The translations under genes and the position numbers were made by a program. A stretch of DNA of 64,000 bases. Source: Chitinophaga pinensis (lineage in GTDB: Bacteria; Bacteroidota; Bacteroidia; Chitinophagales; Chitinophagaceae). Positions 42,112 to 51,246 of the stretch are shown here, piece by piece (positions within the stretch are counted from its first letter, which is position 1; every line of letters starts with the position of its first letter). The stretch spans positions 3,596,001 to 3,660,000 of the forward strand of contig LR632930.1 of the NCBI GenBank assembly GCA_902167325.1, given 5' to 3'. Under the pieces are notes generated by a model. It had not been told where the DNA came from, searched no databases, and saw only the letters and a list, made by a program, of their open reading frames with translations.

Positions 42112-42156
42112 AAGCGCGATTTATTTCCCATATTGAGAAATAAATCGCTCTTTATT
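42112..42156 (+). terminator. intrinsic terminator of the GH31 gene
   Basis: GCGATTTATTTC pairs with GAAATAAATCGC, followed by TCTTTATT; it lies 6 bases before the S10 start at 42162. Confidence 0.75.
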
Positions 42157-42161
42157 AACAT

Positions 42162-43679
42162 ATGAAATCAACCTTCACCGCAGCCTGCCTGCTTTGCTGC
42201 ACCAGTCTCTTTGCCCAGAAAGCGGAGCCGGCCAATGAACTGGCTGCCGGTCCCGGCGCTAAAGAACGGACCCTCCAGATAGACGCTTCCGTAACCACCC
42301 ATCACGAGGTTACCATCAAAGGCCAGCGCGTTCCCTATAAGGTGACCGCCGGAACATTACCCGTATGGGATGATGAAGGCAAAACCATTGCCGGCGTGTT
42401 TTATACCTATTTCGAGCGTACAGGCGTCGCTGATCAGGGTGCGCGGCCGTTGGTATTTTCATTTAATGGCGGACCGGGAACGGCATCCGTATGGATGCAG
42501 ATCGGGTATACCGGTCCGCGTGTACTGAAGATCGATGACGAAGGTTATCCCGTACAGCCATACGGCCTGAAAGACAATCCCCATTCCATCCTCGATGTGG
42601 CGGATATCGTGTATATAGACCCCGTGAATACCGGTTTTTCCCGCATGGCGAATAAAGATGTGCAGGGTGCAAAGTTCTTTGGTGTGAACCAGGATGTGAA
42701 GTACCTCGCTGAATGGATCAGCACTTTCATTACCCGGAACAAACGCTGGGCAAGTCCTAAATACCTTGTGGGTGAAAGCTATGGCACCACCCGTGTATCC
42801 GGACTGGCGCTGGAACTGCAGAACGCACAATGGATCTATGTTAACGGGGTAGTACTCGTATCGCCTACGGAACTGGGTATTGAGCGGGACGGGCCTGCCG
42901 CTGCGGCATTGCGCCTTCCTTACTTCGCGGCTACCGCATGGTATCATAAAGCCCTCGTACCTGAACTGCAGCAGAAAGATCTGAATGCCGTACTCCCGGA
43001 TGTGGAAGAATTTACCATCCGCGAATACCTGCCTGCGCTGGCGATGGGTGGTAACCTGCCAGAAGCAAAACGGAAAGAAATTGCCGCGAAAGTGGCGAAG
43101 TATGCAGGTCTTACCGAGAAAACCGTGCTCCAGCATAACCTCGATGTATCCACCAACTTCTTTTGGAAGGAGCTGCTGCGTGATCGCGGTTACACGGTTG
43201 GCCGGCTGGATTCCCGGTACCTGGGGATCGATAAGAAAGATGCGGGGCAGAGTGTGGATTTCAACGCTGAGCTTACCTCATGGCTGCATTCCTTTACTCC
43301 GGCCATCAACATGTACATCCGCGAAGAGCTGAAGTATAAGACCGATCTGAAGTACAATATGTTCGGCCCTGTATGGCCCTGGGATAACACCGGTAACCGT
43401 ACAGGTGATAACCTCCGTCAGGCAATGGCCCAGAACCCATTCCTGCATGTATTTGTGCAAAGCGGCTACTACGACGGTGCCTGCGATTACTTCAATGCCA
43501 AATATAACCTCTGGCAGATGGACCCGGGTGGCAGGCTGAAAGACCGTATGTCGTTTGAAGGCTACCGTAGCGGGCATATGATGTATCTCCGGAAAGACGA
43601 TCTGGCTACCAGCAACGAGCACCTGCGCCAGTTCATTCTCAAATCCATACCCAAAGCAGGTCAGGCAGCGAAATACTAA
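42162..43679 (+). CDS. S10 family serine carboxypeptidase-like protein
   Basis: 505 residues with a signal peptide (MKSTFTAACLLCCTSLFAQ). Oxyanion-hole motif FNGGPGTASVW; nucleophile Ser206 in VGESYGTTR; Asp438 in SGYYDGACD; His472 in YRSGHMMYL. All three catalytic residues are thus present. The proteins remove C-terminal residues from peptides at acidic pH; the periplasmic location follows from the signal. Confidence 0.93.
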   Translation: MKSTFTAACLLCCTSLFAQKAEPANELAAGPGAKERTLQIDASVTTHHEVTIKGQRVPYKVTAGTLPVWDDEGKTIAGVFYTYFERTGVADQGARPLVFSFNGGPGTASVWMQIGYTGPRVLKIDDEGYPVQPYGLKDNPHSILDVADIVYIDPVNTGFSRMANKDVQGAKFFGVNQDVKYLAEWISTFITRNKRWASPKYLVGESYGTTRVSGLALELQNAQWIYVNGVVLVSPTELGIERDGPAAAALRLPYFAATAWYHKALVPELQQKDLNAVLPDVEEFTIREYLPALAMGGNLPEAKRKEIAAKVAKYAGLTEKTVLQHNLDVSTNFFWKELLRDRGYTVGRLDSRYLGIDKKDAGQSVDFNAELTSWLHSFTPAINMYIREELKYKTDLKYNMFGPVWPWDNTGNRTGDNLRQAMAQNPFLHVFVQSGYYDGACDYFNAKYNLWQMDPGGRLKDRMSFEGYRSGHMMYLRKDDLATSNEHLRQFILKSIPKAGQAAKY

Positions 43680-43698
43680 CGCCTGGCTACTTAATATC

Positions 43699-43745
43699 TC
43701 CGCCATTTTATTCCGGATATCCGGGATGGAATGGCGGATTTTTTA
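43699..43745. terminator. terminator between convergent S10 and dinB genes
   Basis: CCGCCATT pairs with AATGGCGG (inner pairs TTCCGGATATCCGGGA), followed by TTTTTT on the plus strand. Confidence 0.8.
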
Positions 43746-43749
43746 TGGG

Positions 43750-44829
43750 CTAAAACAGTGAAAGCTGTGGTGTTTCGGGGCGATGCTCTTCTCCGAAGTT
43801 AGAAACGGTGATGCCCAGCAGCCGGATCTTGTCGCCCTCCGTTTCGGGATCAGTTTTGGCAAGGAGTTGTTTGGCTGCAGTTGCTATGGTGTCAGCATCA
43901 GATATAGGGAGTGGGGTGGAGTGGTTACGGGTGATTTGCCGGAAATCGTGGTACTTGACTTTGAGGGTAATGGTGCGGCCTTTGAGCTGGTGCTTTTCAA
44001 GGCGACTGGCTACTTTCTGGGCAAGTTTATCCAGCTCCGGATCCATTTCCGTGAGGGTGGTAAGATCATGGGGGAATGTATCTTCCGCACCTACGGATTT
44101 TGTTTCGCGGTGGGGTTGCACGGGGCGGTCGTCCAGCCCGCGTACGATGCGGTAATAAAATCTTCCTGCCTTCCCGAAATGCTGCACCAGATCGTTTTCC
44201 GACAGTTTTTTAAGATCGGCACCATTAAACAATCCCATGCGCTGCATCTTATCCGCCGTTACTTTTCCCACGCCGAAGAACTTCTCGACGGGGAGTTTTT
44301 CCATGAAAGATTCTATCTGCGAAGGGCCGATGAAGGTGAGTCCATCGGGCTTATGCATGTCAGAGGCGATCTTGGCAACGAATTTATTGATGGAAACGCC
44401 GGCAGAAGCAGTGAGCTGCAGCTCATCACGGATGGCCTGTTTGATTTCCTGTGCAATAGCTATTGCAGAGCCAATGCCGGGCTTATCGAGGGTTACATCG
44501 AGGAAGGCTTCATCGAGTGAAAGCGGTTCAATAAGGTCGGTATATCGCTGGAAGATGGAGCGGACGTGGCGCGATACGTCGCGGTATACATCGAAACGGG
44601 GATATACGAAAATAATGGAGGGACAAAGCTGCAGGGCTCTTTTGGAAGGCATGGCGGAGCGGACGCCGAATTTTCTTGCTTCATAGCTGGCTGTTGCCAC
44701 TACTCCGCCACGCCCTTCCGGTGAGCCGCCTACGGCAATAGGCATACCACGGTATGCGGGATTGTCGCGCTGCTCCACCGATGCATAAAAGGCATCCATG
44801 TCAATATGAATGATTTTGCGGAGCGTCAT
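43750..44829 (-). CDS. dinB: DNA polymerase IV (Y-family translesion polymerase)
   Basis: 359 residues. The fingers/palm motifs IHIDMDAFYASVEQRDNP and PLSLDEAFLDVT carry the catalytic acidic residues. KFVAKIASDMHKPDGLT and the helix-hairpin-helix VEKFFGVGKVTADKMQRMG follow, and the little-finger domain ends RPETPQLSLF, the beta-clamp-binding QLSLF peptide. It performs error-prone bypass of damaged bases. There is no adjacent LexA, so regulation cannot be read. A weak -7-like TAAATTGC is four bases before its ATG. Confidence 0.95.
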   Translation of the reverse strand: MTLRKIIHIDMDAFYASVEQRDNPAYRGMPIAVGGSPEGRGGVVATASYEARKFGVRSAMPSKRALQLCPSIIFVYPRFDVYRDVSRHVRSIFQRYTDLIEPLSLDEAFLDVTLDKPGIGSAIAIAQEIKQAIRDELQLTASAGVSINKFVAKIASDMHKPDGLTFIGPSQIESFMEKLPVEKFFGVGKVTADKMQRMGLFNGADLKKLSENDLVQHFGKAGRFYYRIVRGLDDRPVQPHRETKSVGAEDTFPHDLTTLTEMDPELDKLAQKVASRLEKHQLKGRTITLKVKYHDFRQITRNHSTPLPISDADTIATAAKQLLAKTDPETEGDKIRLLGITVSNFGEEHRPETPQLSLF

Positions 44830-44880
44830 GTCCGCAATTTACGCAAGAAACGGTAAAAGACAGCGGAAGTAACTCCGCGC

Positions 44881-45195
44881 TTAGCGGGCCTGGTACCTTG
44901 GCATCACGAGCAGTTTTACTACGGTGTGTGCGATGGCAGAAAGGCCAAAAGCAACCACAATGATCAGCCCGCGCTTCAGCGGTGTGTCGAATACGTCCAT
45001 CACTTCAGACGTTCCTTTACCGGCGTACATGGTCGTCATCGCAAAAAGTATAGCGCCACAGATCCATAACGTGAGGTGGGACCACAGGTATTTTTTGCGG
45101 TTGTACTGGCCTTTCCCGAAGGAAGTAAAGAGAAGGATAACGTGTGCAACAAAGAAAATGGCCGCAGCCGCGGCAAGCAAAACAAATGGAGTCAT
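44881..45195 (-). CDS. small integral membrane protein
   Basis: 104 residues with three or four hydrophobic segments (FVLLAAAAAIFFVAHVILLF; LWSHLTLWICGAILFAMTTMY; GLIIVVAFGLSAIAHTVVKLLVM). It ends in a basic tail. No motif gives a function and no family is recognised. It lies 51 bases upstream of dinB on the same strand but may be transcribed separately. Confidence 0.65.
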   Translation of the reverse strand: MTPFVLLAAAAAIFFVAHVILLFTSFGKGQYNRKKYLWSHLTLWICGAILFAMTTMYAGKGTSEVMDVFDTPLKRGLIIVVAFGLSAIAHTVVKLLVMPRYQAR

Positions 45196-45298
45196 AGCAT
45201 CAGGTGTTTAAGGATATAGTATACTCAAGATAAGGAATCCCGACAACATTTATGGCCCGCCTTTTGTTCTTAGTATAAATATTTATAAACTGACTGCT

Positions 45299-45799
45299 AT
45301 GCGTATACTGAACACCATCCCCGTCTGGCTCCTGGTATTTACTGCAATGGCCTGCTCCACCACACAACAGGTGCCTTCCACTGCGGCGGATATGAAATCT
45401 ATTATTTCTGCACGTACGTTCGTTTTTCAGGCGCAAACGGTTTTGCCGATGAGCGGTCGTACCCGGCAGGTAGCTGGCGATGGATATGAAGTGATTGTAT
45501 CGAAGGATACGGTCAATTCTTACCTGCCTTATTTCGGAAGGGCATATTCCGCACCCATCGATCCCTCCCGGAGCGGTATAGATTTTACCTCCACTAACTT
45601 TGAATATACCGAAACACCCCGGAAAGACGGGGGCTGGGAAATCACCATCAAGCCCCGTGATGTGCGCGAGATCCAGCAGATGTTCCTGTCGGTTTCCGAG
45701 AACGGTTATGGCTCTCTGCAGGTAACGAGCAACAACCGGCAGCCCATTTCCTATAACGGTATTGTAACGGCAGAAAGCAGCCGCAAGCGGAGGAAGTAA
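45299..45799 (+). CDS. DUF4251 lipoprotein
   Basis: 166 residues. The lipobox TAMAC puts the lipidated Cys at 19. IISARTFVFQAQTVLPMSGRTRQVAGDGYEVIVSKDTVNSYLPYFGRAYSAPIDPSRSGIDFTS is the DUF4251 pattern of Bacteroidota. Function unknown. Convergent with the DUF2341 gene. Confidence 0.87.
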   Translation: MRILNTIPVWLLVFTAMACSTTQQVPSTAADMKSIISARTFVFQAQTVLPMSGRTRQVAGDGYEVIVSKDTVNSYLPYFGRAYSAPIDPSRSGIDFTSTNFEYTETPRKDGGWEITIKPRDVREIQQMFLSVSENGYGSLQVTSNNRQPISYNGIVTAESSRKRRK

Positions 45800-45807
45800 T
45801 TACGTAA

Positions 45808-46968
45808 CTATTTGCCGGAAACAGGTGCCTGGAATTCGAGCAGTTTACTGCCGGGGCGCTGGCTTTCGTAATCCAGTTTAATCCAGTTGGCGTCTTTCAC
45901 TTTCCCGATCACCCGGGCTTCATCCAGCACGCCATCCCAATAGCGGCCACCCTTCTCCGGGAACTGGCTTTGGTTGCCGATCCCTACAGGATGATCATCG
46001 CTTTTCCATGGGGTATCAAACTTTTCCGTTCTTTCCAGTTTACCATTCACATACAAATGCACATAAGGGAAATCTTGGATGCCGGTAATATGGTACCACT
46101 GTTTCAGTTTCATATCGGTTTTACCGATCACACAAAGGTCGCCGCGCGGAGAGGTCCGCTCCACACAGATCTCTATCAGATCGGCCTCTGGCTGGTGCCA
46201 GTTGCGGATACCAAACTTCTGCAGCCGCCACGAATTATCGCCTTTGGCAAACATGGTTTCGTAGCCGGGGAGTACCCTTTTGGCTTCGTCGCCCTTATTG
46301 GAGTAGGTTTCTGCATATGCCCAGATGGAAAACGTCAACTGCTCCACATGGTCAAATAACTTCCGCTGTTCACCATCTACTTTGATCCATTGCTTTTCAT
46401 TATACCGGAAGCGCTGTCCTTTACCCAGCGGACTGCTTACCGTGCTGTAAGGCATCATATTTACACCCGTGGCGTTGGCGGCATTACCCGTTGCATCTGC
46501 ATATCCTCCCGGGAGGGTGTTACCCGGCTCCTGGAGGTGCCAGACGCCGGTAAAGCCTTCGGTAGTGGGGAATACCATGGCAGACTGGTCGGCCGCTGAT
46601 GCGGAAGGGTTGCCATAATGCAGGTAAATGGTTTGGTTGTGGCTGTTGCCCTTAACTTCCGGGATGCGGACCCAGAGCAGGGCCTCTTTGGCCATGGGGT
46701 CCCACCATTCGATGCTGTGGGGGAGGAAGGGGCCGTCGGGCGTTTCTGAAAACCGTACATCCGCACCATTGGCGATAGCCGCAGCAAAGTTGAAGTTGTT
46801 GGCATGCAGGGAAACCGCTAAGGGATAACCTGTTACGTTACCGTTAATACCGGCCCCGGATGCGGAGGTATTCAGTTTAATTGCCATCCGGCTGCTCCAG
46901 CCGGCACGTTGCGCTATGGCGTGATGCGCCAGCAGCAGTAAGAAGAAAGGGAAAACAAGTTGCTTCAT
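45808..46968 (-). CDS. secreted DUF2341 / LamG-like (concanavalin A-like) protein
   Basis: 386 residues with a signal peptide (MKQLVFPFFLLLLAHHAIAQ). Residues about 22-130 form a DUF2341 domain (YPLAVSLHANNFNFAAAIANGADVRFSETPDG; LWVRIPEVKGNSHNQTIYLHYGNP). Residues about 145-380 form a LamG/concanavalin A-type jellyroll (GVWHLQEPG; DHVEQLTFSIWAYAET; YVNGKLERTEKF; WDGVLDEARVIG). The combination suggests glycan binding outside the cell; no catalytic residues are evident. Confidence 0.85.
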   Translation of the reverse strand: MKQLVFPFFLLLLAHHAIAQRAGWSSRMAIKLNTSASGAGINGNVTGYPLAVSLHANNFNFAAAIANGADVRFSETPDGPFLPHSIEWWDPMAKEALLWVRIPEVKGNSHNQTIYLHYGNPSASAADQSAMVFPTTEGFTGVWHLQEPGNTLPGGYADATGNAANATGVNMMPYSTVSSPLGKGQRFRYNEKQWIKVDGEQRKLFDHVEQLTFSIWAYAETYSNKGDEAKRVLPGYETMFAKGDNSWRLQKFGIRNWHQPEADLIEICVERTSPRGDLCVIGKTDMKLKQWYHITGIQDFPYVHLYVNGKLERTEKFDTPWKSDDHPVGIGNQSQFPEKGGRYWDGVLDEARVIGKVKDANWIKLDYESQRPGSKLLEFQAPVSGK

Positions 46969-47115
46969 AAAATGGAATACCCAAGATACTAATTTATTGT
47001 CTGATCCGCTTTTTATGAAAATTACCGCCGGTCACCGAACACCGGGGCATGGTAAGGCGTTATAACGGAAGCGGTTAAACGGCTGTGGTTGATGGAAAGT
47101 GCTGAGTATAAGATG

Positions 47116-47148
47116 TTTAGGCTGAATGGTAAAGATGTAATAATTTCG
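47116..47148 (+). promoter_or_regulatory. promoter of the outer-membrane beta-barrel gene
   Basis: TTTA (47116-47119) and TAATTTCG (47141-47148) are 21 bases apart, each one mismatch from the consensus, 30 bases before the ATG at 47178. Confidence 0.45.
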
Positions 47149-47177
47149 GTATAATATAACCACCAAATATCCGATAA

Positions 47178-47669
47178 ATGAAAAACAAAATAACCCTTTT
47201 GCTGGTACTCCTCCTTACCGGCAGCGTAACTGCAAGCGCGCAGTTAAAGCGTTTCAGTATTGGCCCATACGTAGAAGCCGGTTTCCCGGTAGGCGATTTC
47301 AGTAAAACGAACAACACCGGCTATGGTGTGGGCCTGAATGCCGACATAAAGCTGGTAGCAGGTTTCGGTGTTACGGGATCGGTAGGCTATATGCGCTTCG
47401 GCGGTAAAACCGAGAACCTGATCGAGTACCCTAACGTGGCGGCTGTTCCTGTTCGTTTAGGCATTAAATACAAGATCATCTCCATCCTGTATGTGAAAGC
47501 GGAAGCTGGTGCTGCCAATTTCACCGGTGATGTGGATGGTTCCGCATTCCTGTTTGCTCCGGGTGTAGGCATCCGGGTCCTTGGCCTCGATGTGCAGGCT
47601 AAATGGGAAGGTTGGTTTAAAGACGGTACCCGCAGCTTTTTTGGGCTGAAGGCAGGTTACAATTTCTAA
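47178..47669 (+). CDS. outer-membrane beta-barrel (porin-family/OmpW-like) protein
   Basis: 163 residues with a signal peptide (MKNKITLLLVLLLTGSVTASAQ). The mature part alternates hydrophobic and polar residues in barrel strands (RFSIGPYVEAGFPVGDFSKTNNTGYGVGLNADIKLVAGFGVTGSVGYMRFGG) and ends in an aromatic residue (GLKAGYNF), the usual BAM signal. Eight strands are likely. Ligand unknown. Confidence 0.85.
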   Translation: MKNKITLLLVLLLTGSVTASAQLKRFSIGPYVEAGFPVGDFSKTNNTGYGVGLNADIKLVAGFGVTGSVGYMRFGGKTENLIEYPNVAAVPVRLGIKYKIISILYVKAEAGAANFTGDVDGSAFLFAPGVGIRVLGLDVQAKWEGWFKDGTRSFFGLKAGYNF

Positions 47670-47689
47670 TACCTGATTACTCATAACAG

Positions 47690-47740
47690 AAAGCCTTCCG
47701 GCACAGGTATACTCCTGGGTGGGAAGGCTTTTTCTATTTC
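47690..47740. terminator. terminator between convergent genes
   Basis: AAGCCTTCC pairs with GGAAGGCTT and is followed by TTTTCTATTT; the A-side is less pronounced. Confidence 0.75.
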
Positions 47741-47752
47741 AGTTCTTTCCGG

Positions 47753-48445
47753 TTATACGTTGCAAACTCCGTCTGCACAGGCATTGGCATCGCCGCCGGC
47801 AGGCTGGATGATCTGCGGGTGGGATTCGTCCCACACTTTTTGGAGGGTGTCATTGAAAACACTCACCGGTTGTGCCCCGCTGATGGCATATTTACGGTCA
47901 AATACAAAGAAGGGGACGCCACGGATACCCAGCTCCTGGGCCTGCGCTTCGTCCTGCCGCACTTCCCCCGTGAACTCCGTCCCTTTCAGCATTTCTCCGG
48001 CATCAATGCCGGCTTCTGTAGCAATGCTTTCCAGCGTTGCAGTATCGCCTACGTGTTTGCCTTCGGTGAACATGGCTTTGAACAGCAGTTCTTCCACTTC
48101 ATCCTGTTTCCCGTGCCGTGCAGCCAGCTGGATGAGGCGGTGGGCATTGAAGGTGTTGGTGCTTACCATATCATCGAATTTAAAATCGATGCCTACGGCC
48201 TTACCGGCATCGGCTACTCTTGCTGAGTTGGCCTGTGCCTGCTCCCGCGTCATGCCATATTTGGAGGCCAGTAAAGTATAATGATCTTCTTTATAATCCT
48301 TTTGTGCGTCCGGGTTCAGTTCAAAGCTGTGCCAGGCTACCTCCACATTTTCCGCTTGAGGGAATTGGGCCAAAGCAGCTTCCAGGTGGCGTTTACCGAT
48401 ATAGCAGAAAGGGCAGGCCACATCCGACCAGATATCTATCGTCAT
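47753..48445 (-). CDS. DsbA-family oxidoreductase (FrnE-like)
   Basis: 230 residues, no signal. The Cys11-P-F-Cys14 active site in IWSDVACPFCYIGK and the C-terminal GVPFFVFDRKYAISGAQPV (cis-Pro loop) are those of the FrnE/2-hydroxychromene-2-carboxylate isomerase branch of DsbA. An extra pair of cysteines in the tail (CADGVCNV) resembles the additional C-terminal CxxxxC motif of FrnE. It is expected to be a cytoplasmic thiol-disulfide oxidoreductase. Confidence 0.9.
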   Translation of the reverse strand: MTIDIWSDVACPFCYIGKRHLEAALAQFPQAENVEVAWHSFELNPDAQKDYKEDHYTLLASKYGMTREQAQANSARVADAGKAVGIDFKFDDMVSTNTFNAHRLIQLAARHGKQDEVEELLFKAMFTEGKHVGDTATLESIATEAGIDAGEMLKGTEFTGEVRQDEAQAQELGIRGVPFFVFDRKYAISGAQPVSVFNDTLQKVWDESHPQIIQPAGGDANACADGVCNV

Positions 48446-48464
48446 AACTTCCGATTTTAAGGTG

Positions 48465-48498
48465 CAAATATACGAATACTCCCCCGGAAGGGGGCAAA
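48465..48498 (-). promoter_or_regulatory. consensus promoter of the FrnE-like gene
   Basis: On the minus strand TTTG (48498-48495) and TATATTTG (48472-48465) are 22 bases apart, 19 bases before the ATG at 48445. Confidence 0.65.
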
Positions 48499-48541
48499 TA
48501 CGACATGTCTGCTCCCCCCTGTTAACGCGTTAAAAAAACGT

Positions 48542-48549
48542 TATATTCG
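48542..48549 (+). promoter_or_regulatory. -7 box TATATTCG next to a start codon
   Basis: TATATTCG (one mismatch to TAnnTTTG) lies four bases before the ATG at 48554; no -33 box is visible. Confidence 0.35.
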
Positions 48550-48553
48550 GGGT

Positions 48554-49135
48554 ATGCTGTTTAGAGAAAAAATCATGGAAGCCATCCGCAAAGGGCAGGT
48601 TAAAATAGCATACCGCCGCTGGAAAAGGCCTACTGTAAAGGCAGGAGGTACTTTGCTCACTGCCATCGGCCAGCTGTATATAGATGCGGTGGATGAAGTG
48701 CCGTTGACAGAAATCACGGAGCAATCCGCAAAAGCATCCGGATTTCCCGGCCGCAGTGCGCTGATGACGGAGCTGGATAAACGGCCGGGTACCTTGTATC
48801 GTATCCGTTTTCATTATCTGGGCGATGATCCGCGTATTGCCTTGCGGGAAAACGATGAAGTGGAAGAAGATGAGATGGCTCAGATTATAAAGAAACTACG
48901 CGGGCTGGATGAACGCAGTCCATTCGGTGCATGGACGAAGCGTACCCTTGGCATTATTGCCCGTCGCCCGGAAGAGCGGGCAGGAGATCTGGCTGAGGCA
49001 TTACAGATCGATAAGGAATGGCTGAAGACCAGTATCCGGAAACTGAAGAACCTGGGCCTTACGGAGAGTATGGACATCGGGTACAGGCTAAGCCCCCGCG
49101 GCGAGGCGGTACTGGAGGCCCTGAAGCGCCATTAA
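48554..49135 (+). CDS. ASCH-like domain fused to a winged-helix domain
   Basis: 193 residues. The N-terminal part (MLFREKIMEAIRKGQVKIAYRRWKRPTVKAGGTLLTAIGQLYIDAVDEVPL) has the ASCH-like RNA-binding pattern: a basic 'R-W-K-P-x-V' strand followed by 'G' and a strand. The C-terminal half (residues about 115-193: TKRTLGIIARRPEERAGDLAEALQIDKEWLKTSIRKLKNLGLTES) reads as a winged helix. A role linking RNA or nucleotide binding to regulation is inferred. Divergent from the FrnE-like gene. Confidence 0.7.
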   Translation: MLFREKIMEAIRKGQVKIAYRRWKRPTVKAGGTLLTAIGQLYIDAVDEVPLTEITEQSAKASGFPGRSALMTELDKRPGTLYRIRFHYLGDDPRIALRENDEVEEDEMAQIIKKLRGLDERSPFGAWTKRTLGIIARRPEERAGDLAEALQIDKEWLKTSIRKLKNLGLTESMDIGYRLSPRGEAVLEALKRH

Positions 49136-49214
49136 GACCGCGAACCGTTTATACCACATTGCTTTGTATAACAAATAAATATCCCTAGTTTACCCTTTTC
49201 TTAACAACAAAATT

Positions 49215-51176
49215 ATGCCTGCAATAATGCAAACGAAGAATTGGCTCGCCGCCCTGGCAGGGTGCGTCTGCATCTTTTCGTCGGCCGCCGCTCAGCAAAA
49301 AGCGTCCCTGTACAATGCCTACGAAGCTTTTAACCCCGATTTCTACCCTTCAAACGGTGATGATGTACGTACCGCCAGTGGTCGTCCCGGACACCGCTAT
49401 TGGCAGAATGGCGCCGATTATAAGATCGACGTTACGTTTGATGATGTGAAGGAAACCATTTCCGGCTCGGTCGTGATCACTTACCGTAACAACAGCCCTG
49501 AAAACCTCCCTTTCCTGTGGCTGCAGCTGGATCAGAATATCTATCGCCTTTCTTCGCGCAGCGTGGCTTCCACAGCACCCAACGGAGGCCGTTGGGCCAA
49601 CCGTAACTTTGACGGTGGTTATACCATTGGCAATGTAGCGGTACTCCAGGCAGGCAAGGCGCAAAAAGTAACATTCGATGTAAACGATACCCGCATGCGG
49701 GTGGATCTTCCGCAGGCATTGAAAGCCAACGGCGGCAGTATTCAGCTGCAGGTAGATTTTTCGTTTCCCATTCCTGAATATGGTACCGACCGTATGGGTA
49801 TCCTGAATTCAAAGAACGGCCGCATTTATGAGATCGCCCAATGGTATCCGCGTATGTGCGTGTTTGATAACGTACTGGGCTGGAACACCCTGCCTTACAT
49901 GGGCCAGGGTGAGTTCTATCTCGAATATGGTAATATCGACTATACGGTAAATGCACCATCGGGGCACATCGTAGTAGGCTCCGGTGATCTGCTGAACCCT
50001 GCGGAAGTACTCACGCCCACACAGCTGGCCCGTTACAAACAGGCTGCTGCCAGTGATAAAACCGTGATGCTGCGCGACCTTTCTGAAGTGAAGGACCCCG
50101 CCTCCCGTCCGGCAAAAGACCGCCTTACCTGGAAGTTCCGCTGCGCTAATACCCGCGACGTAGCCTGGGCTGCCAGCAAATCCTTTATCTGGGATGCCGC
50201 CCGCATCAATCTCCCCGAAGGCAAAAAAGCCCTCGCCATGAGCGTATATCCTGAAGAGAGCGCGGGCGATTCTGCCTGGCGCCGCTCTACCGAGTTCGTG
50301 AAAGGCTGTATCGAGCACTATTCCGAGAAATGGTACCCATATACATATCCTACCGCCATTAACGTGGCAGGTATCGTTGGCGGAATGGAATATCCCGGCA
50401 TCGTGTTCTGCTCCGCCCGCTCGCAGAAAGCAGGCCTTTGGGGTGTAACCAATCACGAATTCGGCCACAACTGGTTCCCCATGATCGTGGGTAGTAACGA
50501 GCGCCGTTTCGGATGGATGGACGAAGGTTTCAACACTTTCATCAATGGTATTGCAGACAAGGCTTTCAATAAAGGAGAATTCGACCATGGTCCGCGTGAC
50601 CGCCATTCCATTTCCCGCATGATGTTCTTCGATTCCGCCAGTGCAGTATTGCACCGTCCGGATGTGATCCGTCCTGCCAGCTATGGTGTACTGGGCTATT
50701 ACAAACCTGCTGTTGGTCTCGACCTGCTGCGGGAAGTAGTACTGGGAGAAGAGCGTTTCGATAAAGCCTTCAAATATTACATCGATAACTGGGCATTTAA
50801 GCACCCTACGCAATGGGATTTCTTCCGTGCCATAGAGAACAGCTCAGGAGAGAGCCTCGACTGGTTCTGGCGCTCCTGGATCATCAATAACTGGAAAGTG
50901 GATATGGCTGTAGGAACCGTGACCCCACGGAACGACAGTACCACCGCCATCCAGGTGCTTTGCCTCGAAAAGGCGCCTATGCCGGTTGTGGTAGAAATCT
51001 CCGAATCCAACGGCACCACCTCCCGCGTGAACCTGCCCGTGGAAGTATGGCAGTCCGGCACTACGTGGACGTTTCACCACATCTCAAAGAGTAAAGTGAC
51101 CGGCGTTACCGTAGACCCTGATAAGGTGCTGCCTGACGTTAATTCTGTCAACAACTCCTGGAAAGCGGTTCCCTAA
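49215..51176 (+). CDS. M1 family zinc aminopeptidase
   Basis: 653 residues with a signal peptide (ends CIFSSAAAQ). The N-terminal domain is the M1 beta-sandwich. The catalytic HExxH is His414-E415-F-G-His418, and the third zinc ligand Glu437 in WMDEGFNTF is 19 residues on, the expected spacing. [10 protein letters not shown] contains the aminopeptidase specificity loop. It removes N-terminal residues from peptides; periplasmic or exported. Single gene with a strong terminator. Confidence 0.93.
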   Translation: MPAIMQTKNWLAALAGCVCIFSSAAAQQKASLYNAYEAFNPDFYPSNGDDVRTASGRPGHRYWQNGADYKIDVTFDDVKETISGSVVITYRNNSPENLPFLWLQLDQNIYRLSSRSVASTAPNGGRWANRNFDGGYTIGNVAVLQAGKAQKVTFDVNDTRMRVDLPQALKANGGSIQLQVDFSFPIPEYGTDRMGILNSKNGRIYEIAQWYPRMCVFDNVLGWNTLPYMGQGEFYLEYGNIDYTVNAPSGHIVVGSGDLLNPAEVLTPTQLARYKQAAASDKTVMLRDLSEVKDPASRPAKDRLTWKFRCANTRDVAWAASKSFIWDAARINLPEGKKALAMSVYPEESAGDSAWRRSTEFVKGCIEHYSEKWYPYTYPTAINVAGIVGGMEYPGIVFCSARSQKAGLWGVTNHEFGHNWFPMIVGSNERRFGWMDEGFNTFINGIADKAFNKGEFDHGPRDRHSISRMMFFDSASAVLHRPDVIRPASYGVLGYYKPAVGLDLLREVVLGEERFDKAFKYYIDNWAFKHPTQWDFFRAIENSSGESLDWFWRSWIINNWKVDMAVGTVTPRNDSTTAIQVLCLEKAPMPVVVEISESNGTTSRVNLPVEVWQSGTTWTFHHISKSKVTGVTVDPDKVLPDVNSVNNSWKAVP

Positions 51177-51204
51177 AAAAAGGCTAACCTGAAACCTATT
51201 TAGT

Positions 51205-51246
51205 AAAGACGCCGTCTCAGGTATCTGAGGCGGCGTCTTTATTTTT
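51205..51246 (+). terminator. strong intrinsic terminator
   Basis: AAAGACGCCGTCTCAG pairs with CTGAGGCGGCGTCTTT and is followed by ATTTTT, after the M1 gene. Confidence 0.9.

Noticed and set aside
49809-50813. 334-codon ORF opposite the M1 aminopeptidase
   Set aside because: It lies over the HExxH region of the M1 gene and shows no domain pattern.
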